The position numbers and the translations under genes are program-made. Shown here piece by piece: positions 8,730-17,807 of a stretch of DNA of 64,000 bases (its first letter is position 1; the number at the start of each line of letters is the position of its first letter). The stretch comes from Myceligenerans salitolerans (GTDB taxonomy: Bacteria; Actinomycetota; Actinomycetes; Actinomycetales; Cellulomonadaceae): assembly GCF_017349295.1 (NCBI RefSeq), contig NZ_JAFMPK010000044.1:260865-324864 (forward strand). Reading direction: 5' to 3'. Under the pieces are notes generated by a model. It was given only the letters and a program-made list of their open reading frames with translations. It did no database searches and had not been told where the DNA came from.

Positions 8730-9842
8730 ATGATCCGACCGTCCGACGGCGGCACCGGCGGCCCGGCCGGCTCGGCTCCGACGTCGAGCCCGGTGCCCGA
8801 CGGCGGCGGCGCCGGCGGGCTGCTGCGCGGGCCCGGCGGCGATGCCCTGCACGACGTCGCCTCGCGGGCACGGGTGCTGTTCGCGGGCGGCAAGGGTGGC
8901 GTCGGGAAGACGACGGTGGCCTCGACCCTGGCACTCGCCCAGGCCCGAACGGGCCGCCGCGTGCTCCTGGTCTCGACCGACCCGGCCCACAACCTGGGCC
9001 ACCTCTGGGACCGCGCCGTCGGCGACACCCCCACCCGCCTCACCACGCCCGGTGGGGCCGGGCACGTCGACGGGGTCGAGATCGATCCGGGACGAACCGT
9101 CGAACGACACCTCGACGAGGTCGGGCGGACATTGCGACGACTGATGCCCGAGCGCCTTTCGGGCGAGGTCACGCGCCACCTGGAACTGGCTCGTGACGCG
9201 CCCGGCACCCACGAGGCCGCCGTCCTGGAGCGGATCGCCGACGCCGTCGAGACCGGCCTCGCCGAGTACGACCTCGTCGTCTTCGACACCGCGCCCTCCG
9301 GCCACACGGCCCGCCTCATGGCGCTGCCCGAGACCATGTCCGCCTGGACCGAGGGCCTCCTGCGCAGGCAGGAGCGGTCCGCCAGGTTCGGGGCCGCACT
9401 ACGCGGCCTGGCGCAGGACGACACCGACGACGACGGCGCCGGCGGGCTCGTCGGCCGGCGCGATCCACGCGCCGAGCGGGACGGGGAGATCCGGCGGGTC
9501 CTGCTGCGTCGCCGGACCCGGTTCGAACGCCTGCGCGAGGTACTGACCGACCCGGCGACGACGTCGTTCGTGCTGGTCCTGGCCGCCGAGCGGCTCCCCG
9601 TGCTGGAGACGATCGCACTGCACGAGCAACTGGTGACACTGGGGGTCGACGTCGGCGCTCTGGTCGTCAACAAGCGCTCCCCGGAAGCCGCGGGTTCCCT
9701 GCTGCGGGCGCGGCGCGCTCGGGAGGAGGACCACCTGCGCACCCTGGACGACGCGCTCGCGGCCGTCCCCCGCGCGGAGGCCGACCTGCTTCCGCACGAC
9801 GTCGTCGGCGAGGAGGCGCTGGCACGCTTCGCCGGACTCTGA
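8730..9842 (+). CDS. ArsA/Get3-like P-loop ATPase
   Basis: 370 residues, ATG 8730 with a purine-rich SD (GAGGGG). After a low-complexity N-terminus (1-45) comes the deviant Walker [11 protein letters not shown] (about 53-62), switch [11 protein letters not shown] and switch [17 protein letters not shown], which define the ArsA/Get3 group of SIMIBI ATPases. It lacks the second ATPase half of E. coli ArsA and no arsR, arsB or arsC is nearby, so arsenite export is unlikely. The linkage to cstA and the CC-star protein suggests a chaperone or metal-handling role for one of these partners (inference). Confidence 0.82.
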   Translation: MIRPSDGGTGGPAGSAPTSSPVPDGGGAGGLLRGPGGDALHDVASRARVLFAGGKGGVGKTTVASTLALAQARTGRRVLLVSTDPAHNLGHLWDRAVGDTPTRLTTPGGAGHVDGVEIDPGRTVERHLDEVGRTLRRLMPERLSGEVTRHLELARDAPGTHEAAVLERIADAVETGLAEYDLVVFDTAPSGHTARLMALPETMSAWTEGLLRRQERSARFGAALRGLAQDDTDDDGAGGLVGRRDPRAERDGEIRRVLLRRRTRFERLREVLTDPATTSFVLVLAAERLPVLETIALHEQLVTLGVDVGALVVNKRSPEAAGSLLRARRAREEDHLRTLDDALAAVPRAEADLLPHDVVGEEALARFAGL

Positions 9843-9917
9843 CGCCGCCGCCCGTGCGACGCGGCTCCGACCGCAGGGGGAAGCCGCCGTCGCCGTCGGA
9901 CATCTAGGGTGAGGGTC

Positions 9918-11327
9918 GTGAACACCCTTGCCCGACTCGCACGATGGTTCGGCGTCGACGCCGACTGGGAACACGTTCCCGATGACCCGCGGCGCGCCTT
10001 CCACAACGACCTCGTCGTCGGGGCCTGCATCGTCGTGCTCACCATCGCCGCGACCGAACTGGGACGCAGCGCGGGAATGTTCCGGATGGGCGGCGCGCCG
10101 GAGAGCCCCGAGTGGCTGCCCCACCTTCTCGCCGGGGTGACGGCGCTCCCGCTGGCATGGCGCCGCCGCTTCCCGATCGTCGCGATGCTCACCGTGTACG
10201 CGCTGTTCCTCGGGACGGGACTGTTCAACGGCGCGGTGACCCAGGTCGCGACGCTGCAGGTGACCTACTTCATGGCGCTGTACTCGGGTGTCGCCTGGGC
10301 GCGGGACCGGCGCGCGATGCTGATCGCCGTCGGTGTCGTGCTCCTGACGATGTTCGGCTGGATCGCGGTCCAGCTCACCGACGCCGCCGTGCGTGACGAG
10401 TTCCTCGAGCATCTCGGCGGTGTGGATCCGGGGCTGATCTCGCCCTGGGTGTCCATGACGCTCTACCAGCTTCTCGTGAACGTCGCGTACTTCGGCGGTG
10501 CGATCATCCTGGGCCAGCTCGCCTGGCACGGCGCCCGACGCCGCAAGCAGGTGGCGGAACAGACGGCGACGATCGAGCGGCAGGGACGCGAGCTCCGCGA
10601 CCACGCGGTGCTGGAGGAGCGTCTGCGGATCGCACGCGAGCTGCACGACGTCGTCGCGCATCATGTCTCCGTGATCGGCGTGCAGGCTGCCGCGGCACGG
10701 CGCGTGCTCACCAAGGACCCGGAGAGAGCGGCCGAGGCGCTGAGCGTCATCGAGAAGTCGTCCCGGGAGGGCGTCGAACAGATGCGCGGTCTCGTCGGAA
10801 CGCTGCGGCAGGTGGACGGGACGCGGGAGGGCGACACCGCGCCGGCGAACTCGGCCAGCACGGCCAACCTCGCGGGGATCGCCATGCTTGCCGGCGATGC
10901 CACGGATGGGCTGACCTGTACGTATCAGCTGGTCGAGGAGCCGAGCGGGGCGAGCGGGGCCGTCCCGGGGCCGATCGGCGCGGCGCTGTACCGCACCACC
11001 CAGGAGGCGCTGAACAACGTGCGGAAGCACTCCACGGCGCGCGGCGCTTCGGTCACGCTGCGCGTCGACGGCCGTGGTGACTCGGCGATGCCGCACGGCT
11101 GGGCGGAGGTCGAGGTGCTCGACGACGGACACCCACGGCCGGGCACGTCGGGAAGCAGGCTCGGGCTGGTGGGTATCCGCGAGCGCGCCGCCGCCCACGA
11201 CGGCGTGGTCGAGGCCGGCCCCCGTGCCACCGTGGGATTCCGTGTCCGGGTCCGGTTCCCGCTGCCCGACGGAGGACTGGCGGACCGCTCCGCCGAACTC
11301 GTCGAGGCCGAGGGAGGCCGGTCATGA
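9918..11327 (+). CDS. Sensor histidine kinase, NarL-type (HisKA_3)
   Basis: About 469 residues from GTG 9918 (GTG 9909 is an alternative three codons upstream). Around five transmembrane helices fill residues 35-205 with very short loops, so the sensor is the membrane domain itself. The dimerisation and phosphoacceptor box RIARELHDVVAHH follows (His about 243), then an HATPase domain with NVRKHS (N-box), DDGHPRPG and GLVGIRERAAAHDG. Autophosphorylation on this His and transfer to the response regulator are expected. The 3' end overlaps the response regulator start by 4 bases (ATGA), so they form one coupled pair. The signal is unknown. Confidence 0.88.
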   Translation: MNTLARLARWFGVDADWEHVPDDPRRAFHNDLVVGACIVVLTIAATELGRSAGMFRMGGAPESPEWLPHLLAGVTALPLAWRRRFPIVAMLTVYALFLGTGLFNGAVTQVATLQVTYFMALYSGVAWARDRRAMLIAVGVVLLTMFGWIAVQLTDAAVRDEFLEHLGGVDPGLISPWVSMTLYQLLVNVAYFGGAIILGQLAWHGARRRKQVAEQTATIERQGRELRDHAVLEERLRIARELHDVVAHHVSVIGVQAAAARRVLTKDPERAAEALSVIEKSSREGVEQMRGLVGTLRQVDGTREGDTAPANSASTANLAGIAMLAGDATDGLTCTYQLVEEPSGASGAVPGPIGAALYRTTQEALNNVRKHSTARGASVTLRVDGRGDSAMPHGWAEVEVLDDGHPRPGTSGSRLGLVGIRERAAAHDGVVEAGPRATVGFRVRVRFPLPDGGLADRSAELVEAEGGRS

Positions 11328-12130
11328 TCAAGGTCCTGCTCGTGGACGACCAGCAGCTGGTGCGTTCCGGCTTCTCCCTCATCCTCTCGGTGGAGGACGA
11401 CATCGAGGTGGTCGGGGAGGCCGCCGACGGGGCCGAAGCCGTGGGCCTCGCTCGCGAACTACGGCCGGACGTCGTGCTCATGGACGTCCAGATGCCCGTC
11501 ATGGACGGGATCGAGGCGACCCGGCGCGTCGTCGCGGACGACCTCGCGAAGGTGCTCGTCCTGACGACCTTCGACAACGACGAGTACGTGTTCCAGGCGC
11601 TGTCGGCCGGGGCGAGCGGCTTCCTGCTGAAGAACTCCGACGCCGAGCGGATGGTCGAGGCGGTCCGCACCGTCGCGGCGGGCCACGCGCTGCTCGCGCC
11701 GGAGATCACCCGGCGGGTGATCCGGCAGATGGTCGACGGCGGGGCCGGTGCGGGTCCCGGCGAGCTGCCGGCGGCGAACGGGGCGGCGACGCGGAGCGGA
11801 ACGCGGGGGCCGGGCAGGACGTCCGTCGCCGGCGGGACTGCGACGTCCGGCTGGACGCCGGCGTCCGGGACCGCGGCCTCGAACGGAGCGGCATCCGACA
11901 GGGCGCCCGCGCCGAACGCCGTCGACGACGGGGCGCTCGCCACCCTCACCCCGCGGGAGCGGGAGGTCCTGGAACTGGTGGGCACCGGTCTGTCGAACGG
12001 CGAGATCGCCGAGCGCCTCTGGCTGGGCGAGGCGACGGTGAAGACGCACGTGTCCAACCTGTTGTCCAAGCTCCACCTGCGCGACCGCGTCCAGGCCGTG
12101 GTGCTGGCGCATCGGCACGGGCTGGTGTGA
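11324..12130 (+). CDS. NarL/FixJ-family response regulator with long unstructured linker
   Basis: 268 residues; usual family length is about 210-220. The receiver domain (1-120) has acidic pocket DD 8-9, phosphoacceptor Asp54 (VLMDVQMPVMDG), conserved Thr (LTTF) and Lys (LLKNS). The C-terminal LuxR-type HTH (about 203-268) contains LTPREREVLELVGTGLSNGEIAERL. The extra length is a 60-residue linker of Ala, Gly, Thr, Ser and Pro (about 142-202). It pairs with the kinase encoded just upstream. Targets unknown. Confidence 0.88.
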   Translation: MIKVLLVDDQQLVRSGFSLILSVEDDIEVVGEAADGAEAVGLARELRPDVVLMDVQMPVMDGIEATRRVVADDLAKVLVLTTFDNDEYVFQALSAGASGFLLKNSDAERMVEAVRTVAAGHALLAPEITRRVIRQMVDGGAGAGPGELPAANGAATRSGTRGPGRTSVAGGTATSGWTPASGTAASNGAASDRAPAPNAVDDGALATLTPREREVLELVGTGLSNGEIAERLWLGEATVKTHVSNLLSKLHLRDRVQAVVLAHRHGLV

Positions 12131-12181
12131 CCCGTACCGCGCACCGGGGCCGCCCTCTGTGACGGGAGACCCGTGCAAGCC

Positions 12182-12218
12182 AACGGTCCCCGGATCCCGC
12201 TGGGATCCAGGGCCCGTT
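12182..12218 (-). terminator. Hairpin between response regulator and rplI
   Basis: A 17-bp stem with two mismatches, core GGATCCC GCT GGGATCC, lies between the convergent response regulator gene and rplI. It is the likely terminator of the rpsF-ssb-rpsR-rplI operon and may also stop the opposing transcript. Confidence 0.6.
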
Positions 12219-12232
12219 CGGTGTCCGGCTTG

Positions 12233-12682
12233 TCAGCCCGCGACGACCTTGACGGCGATCTTGGCCGACACCTCGGGGTGCAGGCGGATCGACACGGTGT
12301 GGTCCCCGGTGGACTTGATCGGCTGACCGATCTCGATCTTGCGCTTGTCCACGGACTTGCCACCCTCGGCGGCCACGGCGGAGGCGATCTCCGCGGTCGT
12401 GATCGCGCCGAACAGGCGGCCACCCGGGCCGGCCTTCGCCGTGACCGTCACCGGCTTGGCGGCGATCGAGTCGGCCAGGGCCTTCGCCTCGTCGCGCGTG
12501 GCGATCTCGCGCGCCTTGCGGGCACGGCGGATCGCGGTCACGTCCTTCTCGGCACCCTTGGTCCACGGCGTGGCCAGCGAACGGGGGATGAGGAAGTTCC
12601 GGGCGTACCCGTCCTTCACCTCGACCACGTCGCCGGGCTCACCCAGGCCGGTCACCTCGTGGGTCAGGATCAGCTTTGCCAT
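12233..12682 (-). CDS. rplI: 50S ribosomal protein L9
   Basis: 149 residues, the standard bacterial length. The N-terminal RNA-binding domain has the family motif [17 protein letters not shown] (about 17-33), followed by the long connecting helix ([18 protein letters not shown]) and the C-terminal domain with [10 protein letters not shown]9 binds 23S rRNA domain V near the L1 stalk. It is the last gene of the rpsF-ssb-rpsR-rplI operon, 17 bases after rpsR. ATG 12682 gives the conserved MAKLILT start. Confidence 0.98.
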   Translation of the reverse strand: MAKLILTHEVTGLGEPGDVVEVKDGYARNFLIPRSLATPWTKGAEKDVTAIRRARKAREIATRDEAKALADSIAAKPVTVTAKAGPGGRLFGAITTAEIASAVAAEGGKSVDKRKIEIGQPIKSTGDHTVSIRLHPEVSAKIAVKVVAG

Positions 12683-12699
12683 GATTCTCGATCCCTTCC

Positions 12700-12936
12700 T
12701 CAGCGAGCCGTCGACGTGTACGGCAGCAGAGCCATCTCGCGGGCGTTCTTCACGGCCTTCGCGATCTGACGCTGCTCCTGCACGGTCACGCCGGTGACGC
12801 GACGGGCACGGATCTTGCCGCGGTCCGAGATGAACTTACGCAGCAGGGCGGTGTCCTTGTAGTCGATGTTGTCGATCTTCGCGGACTTGAGCGGGTTGGC
12901 CTTCTTCTTGGGCTTGCGCACCACAGGCTTCGCCAT
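12700..12936 (-). CDS. rpsR: 30S ribosomal protein S18
   Basis: 78 residues with the S18 core: [16 protein letters not shown] and [20 protein letters not shown]18 sits next to S6 on the small-subunit platform. The N-terminus [15 protein letters not shown] is basic and has no cysteines, so it resembles zinc-independent (C-) forms; whether a zinc-binding paralogue exists elsewhere cannot be told. It is preceded by a GGAGCAAC SD and located third in the operon. Confidence 0.98.
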   Translation of the reverse strand: MAKPVVRKPKKKANPLKSAKIDNIDYKDTALLRKFISDRGKIRARRVTGVTVQEQRQIAKAVKNAREMALLPYTSTAR

Positions 12937-13043
12937 GGTGTTGCTCCTTCTTCAGGTGCGGGCCGCGCCCCGGCCGACCGGTGCGCACCGCGCACGGGCC
13001 GTGCCATCGGGCACGACAAGATGGTGTCTGGGTTGGGTGCCGA

Positions 13044-13592
13044 TCAGAACGGCGGGTCCTCCGAGAACCCGCCACCGGACGACGCGGGGCCTGCCGTGGC
13101 CCACGGGTCGGCCTGCTGACCGCCACCGGACGAGCTGAAGCCTCCGCCGGAACCTCCGTTGAAGCCGCCAGAGTTCTGGCCGCCTCCCCCGAAGTCCCCA
13201 CCGCCTCCGAAGCCTCCGCCACCGGACCGCTGGGCCCGGGTGACCTTGGCCGTGGCGCGCCGCAGGGACGGACCGATCTCGTCCACCTGCAGCTCGACGA
13301 CGGTGCGCTTCTCCCCCTCGCGGGTCTCGTACGAGCGCTGCACCAGGCGGCCCTGCGCGATCACGCGCACGCCCTTGGTCAGCGACTCGGCGACGTTCTC
13401 CGCGGCCTCCCGCCACAGCGAGCAGCGCATGAACAGGGTCTCCCCGTCCTTCCACTCGTTGCTCTGGCGGTCGAAGATGCGCGGCGTGGAAGCGATCGTG
13501 AAGTTGGCTACTGCCGCACCCGACGGGGTGAAGCGCAGCTCCGGGTCACCGGTCAGGTTTCCCACCACTGTGATGACGGTCTCGCCAGCCAT
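13044..13592 (-). CDS. ssb: Single-stranded DNA-binding protein
   Basis: 182 residues from ATG 13592 (a TTG two codons upstream is possible; GGAAC precedes the ATG). The OB-fold (1-110) starts [18 protein letters not shown] and includes [19 protein letters not shown] Gly/Ser/Gln-rich disordered tail leads to the acidic tip SEDPPF, which binds replication and repair partners. It is the second gene of the ribosomal operon, an arrangement shared with other actinobacteria. DnaB, its replication partner, is encoded about 17 kb away. Confidence 0.97.
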   Translation of the reverse strand: MAGETVITVVGNLTGDPELRFTPSGAAVANFTIASTPRIFDRQSNEWKDGETLFMRCSLWREAAENVAESLTKGVRVIAQGRLVQRSYETREGEKRTVVELQVDEIGPSLRRATAKVTRAQRSGGGGFGGGGDFGGGGQNSGGFNGGSGGGFSSSGGGQQADPWATAGPASSGGGFSEDPPF

Positions 13593-13702
13593 TACCAAGT
13601 TCCTCGATTCGTCTCGACGCCGTTTCGTCGCATCCCATCACGAGACACTGACACGCGCCGTTCGGCGGCAGTGTCCCAGGGGACCTCAGCTCAGCAGATA
13701 CT

Positions 13703-13993
13703 TCAGCGGGCGTCCGTGCGCAGGATCTTGGTCCGCAGCACGGCCTCGTTCAGGCCGAGCTGGCGGTCCAGCTCCTTCGCGGTGTCCGGCGTCGACGTGA
13801 AGTCGACGACGGCGTAGATGCCCTCGGACTTCTTCAAGATGTCGAACGCCAGGCGGCGACGACCCCAGATGTCCATCTTGTCGACGGTGCCGCCGTCGGT
13901 CTTCACGACCGTGAGCAGCTTCTCGAGCGACGGCTGAACGGTGCGCTCCTCGACCTCCGGGTCCAGGATCACCATCAGTTCGTACTGACGCAT
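13703..13993 (-). CDS. rpsF: 30S ribosomal protein S6
   Basis: 96 residues from ATG 13993, matching the usual actinobacterial length. A GTG at 14005 would add four residues but lies directly on the SD. Motifs: [17 protein letters not shown] at the start, [10 protein letters not shown] and [10 protein letters not shown]6 dimerises with S18 on the 30S platform. It is the first gene of the operon, and its leader can form a hairpin that hides the SD (see the regulatory feature at 14005-14047). Confidence 0.97.
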   Translation of the reverse strand: MRQYELMVILDPEVEERTVQPSLEKLLTVVKTDGGTVDKMDIWGRRRLAFDILKKSEGIYAVVDFTSTPDTAKELDRQLGLNEAVLRTKILRTDAR

Positions 13994-14004
13994 GTCGATA
14001 CCCA

Positions 14005-14047
14005 CCTCCTCTGGTCTCAGCGGTCACGGTCGTTCCGTGACAGGAGG
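14005..14047 (-). promoter_or_regulatory. Candidate autoregulatory leader of rpsF (S6:S18 type)
   Basis: On the minus strand the rpsF leader reads CCTCCT, then an exact 7-bp hairpin GTCACGG-AACGA-CCGTGAC, a 12-base spacer, then AGGAGG, 11 bases before the ATG. CCTCCT can pair with AGGAGG and hide the SD. Many bacteria regulate rpsF through an S6:S18-binding leader; whether this one has that exact motif was not checked by covariance. Confidence 0.45.
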
Positions 14048-14101
14048 GTTCTCACGTCGCCGTGCCCGGCAGCACCGAGCACAGCAGGGGCCGAGTCTAC
14101 C

Positions 14102-14140
14102 GTGCCACCCCGCTCCGGCCGAAGCCGAACGGGGTGGCAC
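14102..14140 (-). terminator. Hairpin after the PBP gene
   Basis: An 11-bp perfect stem GTGCCACCCCG / CGGGGTGGCAC with a structured 17-base loop lies 31 bases after the PBP stop on the minus strand. It separates the PBP from the rpsF leader. Confidence 0.65.
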
Positions 14141-14171
14141 GAGTCACCAGGCAGGATCGGTGACGACGGGC

Positions 14172-16805
14172 TCAGCCGTTGCCGTTGCCGTTGTTCCCGC
14201 CGCCCGGCCCGGGTTCCTCGCTCGCACCGCCGGTGGGTTCGCCGGTCGGTTCGTCGCACGGCTGATTCCCGAACACGCCACACGTCGCGCCGTCCGTCGG
14301 GTCGTCGAGCGAGCCGTCGGAGACCCAGATCGTCACCGTCGACCCTCGTTGCGCCTGCGAGCCGGGTCCGGGGTTCTGCTGGAGCACGGTCCCCTCGGCC
14401 TGCTCCGACGGCTGGACCTGGACATCGACACCGAATCCGGCTTGTCTCAGTTCGTGCTCCGCGTCCCGCTGCTGCATGCCGACGACGCCCGGCACCGCGG
14501 ACACGTTCTGGCCCGGTCCGCCGGAGATCTGGACCACGATCGTCGAGCCCCGCGGAACCTCCTGGCCCTCGTTCTGGACGGCGACCACCGTATCCGGCGG
14601 CAGCTCGCTCTCCACCTCCTGCGGCTGCGCGTTCAGCCCGGCGCCCGTCAGCACCCCGCGCGCCTCGCCCCAGGTGCTGCCCATGAGGCCGGTCGGAACC
14701 ACGACGGTCTCCGCCTGGCCGGTCGGGGTCGGCGAATGGGATGGCTCCGGCTCCTCGTACTCGTACTCGGGGAACTCCTCGACCGGCATCCCGTCGGTCG
14801 CCCGGACCATGAACGACGTCCACGCCTGGACGGGCCACGTACCACCGGTCATCTGGGCGAACCCGCCGAACGGCGTGACCTGCTGGAACTCGCCCTTGCC
14901 GTCACGCCCCTGCGGGTCGTACTGGTAGACGTTCACCACGGTGACGAGCTGCGGCGTGAAGCCCGCGAACCACGCCGCGTAGTTGTCGTTCGACGTGCCG
15001 GTCTTCCCGGCGAGAGGGCGTTCCGGGATGTACTGGCGGGCATAGTGCCCGGAACCGGCCTCGTCGTCGACCACCTGGGACATGGCGTAGGTGGCGCCGG
15101 CCATGACCTCCTCGTCGAACACCCGCTCCTCGGTGACCTCGGACTGGTAGACGACCTCGCCCGTGTCCGGGTTGACCACCTTGTCGACCAGGTGCGGCGT
15201 GGTCCGCACTCCCTGGTTCGCGATCGTCGCGTACGCGCGCGCCAGGTCGACCGTGTAGACGTAGGACGTACCGAGCACGTTCGACATCTGGCTCGTCGTC
15301 TCACCGGGGTTCTCGGGGTTCTTCCGGTACGCGATCGAACCCTCGACGTCGAGACCGAGCTTCTTGGCGACCTCCTGCGTCGCCTGGGGCGTGACCTCGT
15401 TGTTGAGCTGGACGTACACGGTGTTGACCGAGTTCGCCGTCGCCTCCACCAGGTCGATGTTCCCGAAGTCCTTGCTGTCGAAGTTGGTCACCTCGGCCGG
15501 TTCCTCGAGGCCGGTCTCAGGGTTCTTCTTGGTGTAGTAGTCGAACGTCTGCGGCTCGTCACCGTTGAACTGGGTGCCGAGGGAGATGCCCTGGTCGAGG
15601 GCTGCGATCAGGGTGAACGGCTTGTTCGTCGAGCCGCCCTGCTGCCAGTTGTCCGTCGCGGCGTTCAGGTCGTAAGCGGGGTCGGACTTGTCGGGCCCGC
15701 CGTACATCGCGCGGATCGCGCCGGTCTTCGGGTCCATCGAGACGAGCGCGGACCTCGTCAAGGGCGTGTTGGCGTCCTTGGGCAGCTTGGCGGTCTCGTT
15801 CGCCGCCTTCTGCAGCTTCTTGTCGATCGTGGTGTGCACCACGAGCCCGTCCTGGTAAAGGTCCTCGAGGTTGAACCCGTTCGCCTGCAGCTCGCGCTCG
15901 ACCTCCTTGAGGATGTAGCCCTTCGGCCCCGAGTACGCCGAGGACTGCTGGTGCTTCTGCGGCTTCGGGAATCCGCCCGCGACGGCTTCGTCGTACTGCT
16001 CGTCGTCGATGTAGCCGTCCTCGTGCATGAAGTAGAGCGTGCGCTCCCAGCGGCCCTCGGCCCAGTCGTGGCCCCACTCGGTGTCGTCGTAGGCGTTCGG
16101 GGACGGGATGATCCCGGCGAGGAATGCCGCCTGCGACGGTGTCAGGTCCTCCGCCGACTTCCCGTAGTAGGCCTGCGCCGCCGTCTCGATGCCGTACGAG
16201 CTCCTGCCGAGATAGATCCGGTTCAGGTACTCCCCGAGAATCTCCTCGGGCGGATACGTCTCAGGATCCTGCCGGATCTTCATCGCCAGGATCATCTCTT
16301 CGAACTTGTCGACGTACGTGGGATTCGGGTTCCAGCTGGTGTAGGCCTGCTCGACGTATTGCTGCGTCAGCGTGGAGCCGCCGCCGACACCGGTGATCGC
16401 GGCCCGGGCGATGCCGCTCGGGCTGATGCCCAGGTTGTTGTCGGCATAGAAGCCACGGTCCTCGGAGGCCACCGCCGCGTTCGCGACCCAGACGGGCAGT
16501 TCGTCCACGGTGACGATCTTGCGGTCCTCGTCGCCGCGGAACTCCCCGAGCTTGCCCCCGTCCCCGGCGTACCGGACGGTCGTGGTCTCCATGTTGTCGA
16601 GCTCGGCCGGAATGGTGATGCTCGTCCAGGCGGCCATCAGTACGCCGGCCACGACCGACGCGCCGGCCAGCATCACGCCGACGACGAACCGCCATGACGG
16701 CAGCCACGCCTTCCAGCCCGTGCGGTACGGCCGTGGGTAGTTCCAGAAGGTGGTACGCGCACGCGGGCGGAACGGCGGGATCTGCGGGGCACTCCAAGTA
16801 GCCAC
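14172..16805 (-). CDS. Bifunctional class A penicillin-binding protein with C-terminal PASTA domains
   Basis: 877 residues from GTG 16805 (strong SD AGGAAGAGGCAGG; the longer reading to 16943 is unlikely). A cytoplasmic tail and one transmembrane helix (FVVGVMLAGASVVAGVLMAA) are followed by the GT51 glycosyltransferase domain (EDRGFY, GGSTLTQQYVEQ) and the transpeptidase domain with the catalytic SxxK in GGSTNKPF, SVN in TANSVNTVY and GKTGTS. One or two PASTA-like segments follow, then a Pro/Gly/Asn-rich tail ending in repeated GN. It polymerises and cross-links peptidoglycan. It is divergent from padR-ino1 and next to the rpsF operon, a gene order I recall from Streptomyces. Confidence 0.93.
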   Translation of the reverse strand: MATWSAPQIPPFRPRARTTFWNYPRPYRTGWKAWLPSWRFVVGVMLAGASVVAGVLMAAWTSITIPAELDNMETTTVRYAGDGGKLGEFRGDEDRKIVTVDELPVWVANAAVASEDRGFYADNNLGISPSGIARAAITGVGGGSTLTQQYVEQAYTSWNPNPTYVDKFEEMILAMKIRQDPETYPPEEILGEYLNRIYLGRSSYGIETAAQAYYGKSAEDLTPSQAAFLAGIIPSPNAYDDTEWGHDWAEGRWERTLYFMHEDGYIDDEQYDEAVAGGFPKPQKHQQSSAYSGPKGYILKEVERELQANGFNLEDLYQDGLVVHTTIDKKLQKAANETAKLPKDANTPLTRSALVSMDPKTGAIRAMYGGPDKSDPAYDLNAATDNWQQGGSTNKPFTLIAALDQGISLGTQFNGDEPQTFDYYTKKNPETGLEEPAEVTNFDSKDFGNIDLVEATANSVNTVYVQLNNEVTPQATQEVAKKLGLDVEGSIAYRKNPENPGETTSQMSNVLGTSYVYTVDLARAYATIANQGVRTTPHLVDKVVNPDTGEVVYQSEVTEERVFDEEVMAGATYAMSQVVDDEAGSGHYARQYIPERPLAGKTGTSNDNYAAWFAGFTPQLVTVVNVYQYDPQGRDGKGEFQQVTPFGGFAQMTGGTWPVQAWTSFMVRATDGMPVEEFPEYEYEEPEPSHSPTPTGQAETVVVPTGLMGSTWGEARGVLTGAGLNAQPQEVESELPPDTVVAVQNEGQEVPRGSTIVVQISGGPGQNVSAVPGVVGMQQRDAEHELRQAGFGVDVQVQPSEQAEGTVLQQNPGPGSQAQRGSTVTIWVSDGSLDDPTDGATCGVFGNQPCDEPTGEPTGGASEEPGPGGGNNGNGNG

Positions 16806-17126
16806 GTCCTGCCTCTTCCTCTCGTTCGGTGGGGGCCGGTGCCCGAACGGGGTCTGGGGAACCGCACGGTCGAGGGCACATCGAACCACCGGACACAATA
16901 GAGGCACCTCCTCGGCGCGCTGCAACGATGCGCGTGGAATCACACGCAGAGCGACGCAGTTCCCCCACGCCTCCCGCAGCCCCCGTCCCGCGTCTTCACT
17001 CTTTCGTCACATCGAGGCGCCGATCCGTTGCGCCCGACGACGGCGCGTGCCTATCCTCGCGATGTATCGACTCGATAGGTCGGGCGCAACCAACCGGGGA
17101 TGAACACCACGTGACGGGAGGCAGAC
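16806..17126. other. Divergent promoter region, PBP / padR
   Basis: About 320 bases between divergent start codons. It holds the AGGAAGAGGCAGG SD of the PBP gene, the GGAGG SD of padR (17116-17120) and the TATCGACTCGATA palindrome described separately. I see no ORF with good codon usage here. Confidence 0.6.
17065..17077. promoter_or_regulatory. Palindrome upstream of padR-ino1, candidate operator
   Basis: TATCGA-C-TCGATA is an exact 6-1-6 palindrome 50 bases before the padR start, flanked by a second outer pair CCTATC (17050-17055) and GATAGG (17074-17079). Position and symmetry suit autoregulation by the PadR protein. PadR sites usually resemble ATGT-N8-ACAT, which this does not closely match. 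Confidence 0.35.
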
Positions 17127-17807
17127 ATGCGTAGCCGCTCGGAGGTGCTGGAGATCGCTGTGCTCGGTCTCCTGAACGAGGCGCCGCTGCACGGCTACGA
17201 ACTGCGCAAACGGCTCGGGCTCGCGCTGGGCACCTTCCGCGCCCTGTCGTACGGCAGCCTGTACCCCGCCCTGCGAAGGCTCGTCCAGCGTGGTCTGATC
17301 ACCGCTGTCGGAGACGACCAGCGGCCGTCGTCCGACGCCGACGTCGCACGGACCGGCGGGCGGCCGAGGTCCGCTCGCGGCACGAAGGCCGCGAAACCCG
17401 CGCTCGGCCGGCGCGGACGCATCGTCTACGAGCTCACGGCGGACGGCAAGGAGCACCTGCACACCCTCCTGACCCACGCCGGGCCGGCCGCGTGGGAGGA
17501 CGAGAACTTCGACGTGCGGTTCGCGCTGTTCGGGCAGACGGACGCCGAGACCCGCCTGCGCATCCTCGAAGGGCGCCGCACCCGCCTCGCCGAACAGCTC
17601 GAGGCGGTCCGCGACGCCGCGGCCCGCAGCCGGAACCGCGCGGACGAATACACCCGTGAGCTCCAGCGTTTCGGGCAGGAGAAGGTGGAGCACGAGGTCA
17701 ACTGGATCGACCGGCTGATCCGCACGGAACGCGGCCGGGTGGAATCCGCCGGCGGCGTCCGCCCCAAGACCCCAGGGAACACACCTCAGAGTAAGGAGCG
17801 AGGATGA
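17127..17807 (+). CDS. PadR-family transcriptional regulator
   Basis: 226 residues with a PadR winged helix in the first 110: [23 protein letters not shown] and [19 protein letters not shown], with an inserted basic segment (about 58-95) inside the wing. The C-terminal half is a charged helical dimerisation domain ([20 protein letters not shown]). The start ATG 17127 has SD GGAGG. The stop overlaps the ino1 ATG by 4 bases (ATGA), so it is cotranscribed and translationally coupled with ino1. It probably represses this operon; the ligand is unknown, inositol-related compounds being one guess. Confidence 0.88.
   Translation: MRSRSEVLEIAVLGLLNEAPLHGYELRKRLGLALGTFRALSYGSLYPALRRLVQRGLITAVGDDQRPSSDADVARTGGRPRSARGTKAAKPALGRRGRIVYELTADGKEHLHTLLTHAGPAAWEDENFDVRFALFGQTDAETRLRILEGRRTRLAEQLEAVRDAAARSRNRADEYTRELQRFGQEKVEHEVNWIDRLIRTERGRVESAGGVRPKTPGNTPQSKERG

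Noticed and set aside
8730..9842. Arsenite-exporting ATPase of an ars operon
   Set aside because: ArsA motifs are there, but no arsR, arsB/acr3 or arsC is nearby and the protein has a single ATPase half. Neighbours point to another role.
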